A stretch of 33,436 nt of DNA from Methylomicrobium sp035916875 (GTDB lineage Bacteria; Pseudomonadota; Gammaproteobacteria; Methylococcales; Methylomonadaceae): the NCBI RefSeq assembly GCF_035916875.1, contig NZ_JAXUHN010000083.1, forward strand, positions 1 through 33,436. The letters are read 5' to 3'. This document shows, piece by piece, positions 32,502 to 33,436 of the stretch. The notes below the pieces were generated by a model. The model saw only the letters and a program-made list of their open reading frames with translations, was not told where the DNA came from and made no database searches. Numbering within the stretch: the first letter of the stretch is position 1; the number at the start of each line of letters is the position of its first letter. Both the position numbers and the translations under genes were made by a program.

Positions 32502-32912
32502 TCAGCTTGCCGCCGTGGACTGTTGAGCCGGCTCTTGATTAATCATGTGCGTTGCGAGTTGCTGCAAAGCATTTTGGATATTGGTTTTCAGCCGCGGATC
32601 CATGGTCATTTCCGCCAGTGCTCTATTCATACACAGGATCCACTGGTCGCGCTCCGATTCGCCAATTGCGAACGGCAAATGGCGGGCGCGCAGCATCGGG
32701 TGGCCGAATTCTTCGATGAACAAATTGGGACCGCCCAACCAGCCGGACAGAAACTTGAACAATTTGTTTTTGGCGGAGGTAAGATTGGGCTGGTGTATGG
32801 CGCGTATGCCTTGCGCCTCGGACAGGGTGTCCATATAGAAGTAAAATCGGTCGACCAAACTGAGGATGGCCTGTTCGCCGCCGATGGCGTCGTAAGGCGT
32901 GAGGGTTGTCAT
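32502..32912 (-). CDS. Group II truncated hemoglobin
   Basis: This 136-residue truncated globin has the group II (GlbO-like) pattern: GGEQAILSLVDRFYFYMD with a B10-type Tyr24, LFKFLSGWLGGPNLF, FGHPMLRARHLPF with the proximal His78, and DQWILCMNRAL with the characteristic G8 Trp91. Roles in oxygen or nitric-oxide chemistry are reported for the group, but none can be assigned here. ATG 32912 follows a weak AAAGAG ribosome-binding site. Confidence 0.92.
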   Translation of the reverse strand: MTTLTPYDAIGGEQAILSLVDRFYFYMDTLSEAQGIRAIHQPNLTSAKNKLFKFLSGWLGGPNLFIEEFGHPMLRARHLPFAIGESERDQWILCMNRALAEMTMDPRLKTNIQNALQQLATHMINQEPAQQSTAAS

Positions 32913-32953
32913 TGCTAATTGCTCTTTAATGTGGGTTGGCTGTTTATACTAGG

Positions 32954-33070
32954 GTTACCTGCGATATTATTCAAGACGGCGAGACCAACTATATATTTGG
33001 TAACCGAGTCTTTGCTGGTCAGGATGTAAAACTTGTTTACCAGCCAGAAGAAGAAACCGGGAGCGTTTAG
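32954..33070 (+). pseudogene. Possible short gene remnant without a start codon
   Basis: A frame open to TAG at 33068-33070 encodes a protein-like stretch: VTCDIIQDGETNYIFGN then RVFAGQDVKLVYQPEEETGS. It looks like real coding sequence in composition but has no start codon; a stop lies about 30 bases upstream. I do not recognise the family. The rest of 32913-33325 is AT-rich and shows nothing else I can support. Confidence 0.3.
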
Positions 33071-33325
33071 CGGCTGCTTTGGGATTGGAATAAACCTAAA
33101 TTCCGCAGTTGAAATCGGAAAAATTGCCGAACATGCTGAATTTTAAAAATTAATCGGATTTTTCTGACTACCTGCTTAAGTGAGCGCCAATTTTGTATAT
33201 TTCGTTGGCTTAAAAGGATTTTTGCGCGTTCGAATTTTTAACAGCGGTATTTAGATTAAAATGCGCGCCTATCCAAACTTCAACAAACTACGCTTGAATA
33301 CTTAAGCTGGACGTGGCATAAGTGC

Positions 33326-33436
33326 TTAGCAGAAAGTAAATTGGTATTGAGAGCCAAAACCAGCGCCGATTTCATCGATAGCCTCCTCAAGTTCGGTAGG
33401 TGTAAACGATTGGAATGGCAGCCACTCGTATTTCAT
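33326..33436 (-). CDS. C-terminal or small ORF at the window edge
   Basis: On the minus strand the frame from the window edge begins ATGAAATACGAGTGG and encodes 36 residues (PFQSFTPTELEEAIDEIGAG in the middle) to a TAA at 33328-33326. It may be the end of a longer gene entering from outside, or a small gene starting exactly at the edge; the family is not recognised. Confidence 0.3.
   Translation of the reverse strand: MKYEWLPFQSFTPTELEEAIDEIGAGFGSQYQFTFC

Overview
The window reads as chromosomal DNA of a gammaproteobacterium. The mix of genes (aconitase B next to an NAD-type isocitrate dehydrogenase, a ThiS-ThiG fusion, BtuB with a solitary BtuM, a bacterial dynamin and an sfn/msu organosulfur cluster) would suit a Methylococcales-type methanotroph or a relative. 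No methane or methanol oxidation gene is present, so that placement is inference.

Layout. 1-616: tail of an IS630-like transposase next to a Schlafen/AlbA_2-domain ORF that looks 5'-truncated. 650-3829 (+): cobS-cobC-cobQ-cobU, four overlapping genes for the late steps of cobalamin assembly. 3880-7055 (-): a consensus sigma70 promoter, a cobalamin riboswitch, the TonB-dependent receptor btuB, the remnant of another outer-membrane barrel gene, and btuM, a solitary B12 transporter of the ECF S-component type. The organism therefore appears both to finish and to import corrinoids. 7219-11174 (+): hemW, pyrE and a dynamin-like GTPase. 14049-11258 (-): aroG, a fused thiS-thiG, and trmB.

14277-26986 is the distinctive part: a sigma54-controlled organosulfur (dimethylsulfone/sulfonate) scavenging locus. 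It holds a FadL-type outer-membrane channel, a divergent amidohydrolase-like protein with altered metal ligands, an FMN reductase (msuE-like), an acyl-CoA-dehydrogenase-fold flavoprotein, an OsmC protein, dimethylsulfone monooxygenase (sfnG), an SfnB/DszC-like flavoprotein, ribBA for flavin supply, an MsuD/SsuD sulfonate monooxygenase, O-acetylhomoserine sulfhydrylase, and an SfnR-type sigma54 activator. Three -24/-12 promoters can be read directly, before the fadL-like gene and in both directions from the amidohydrolase/msuE intergenic region. That intergenic region carries a perfect 16-bp-arm palindrome between the divergent promoters, and its inner 9-mer recurs as an imperfect inverted pair upstream of the fadL-like promoter. 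The regulator, its likely enhancer sites, uptake, flavin supply, C-S cleavage and sulfur assimilation are thus all together. Cleavage of methylated sulfur compounds would also release formaldehyde, which a methylotroph can use.

27026-32912 (-): zapE, acnB, icd, a zinc-ribbon membrane protein and a group II truncated globin. The last 500 bases are AT-richer and hold only ORF remnants. No tRNA, rRNA or CRISPR array was seen.
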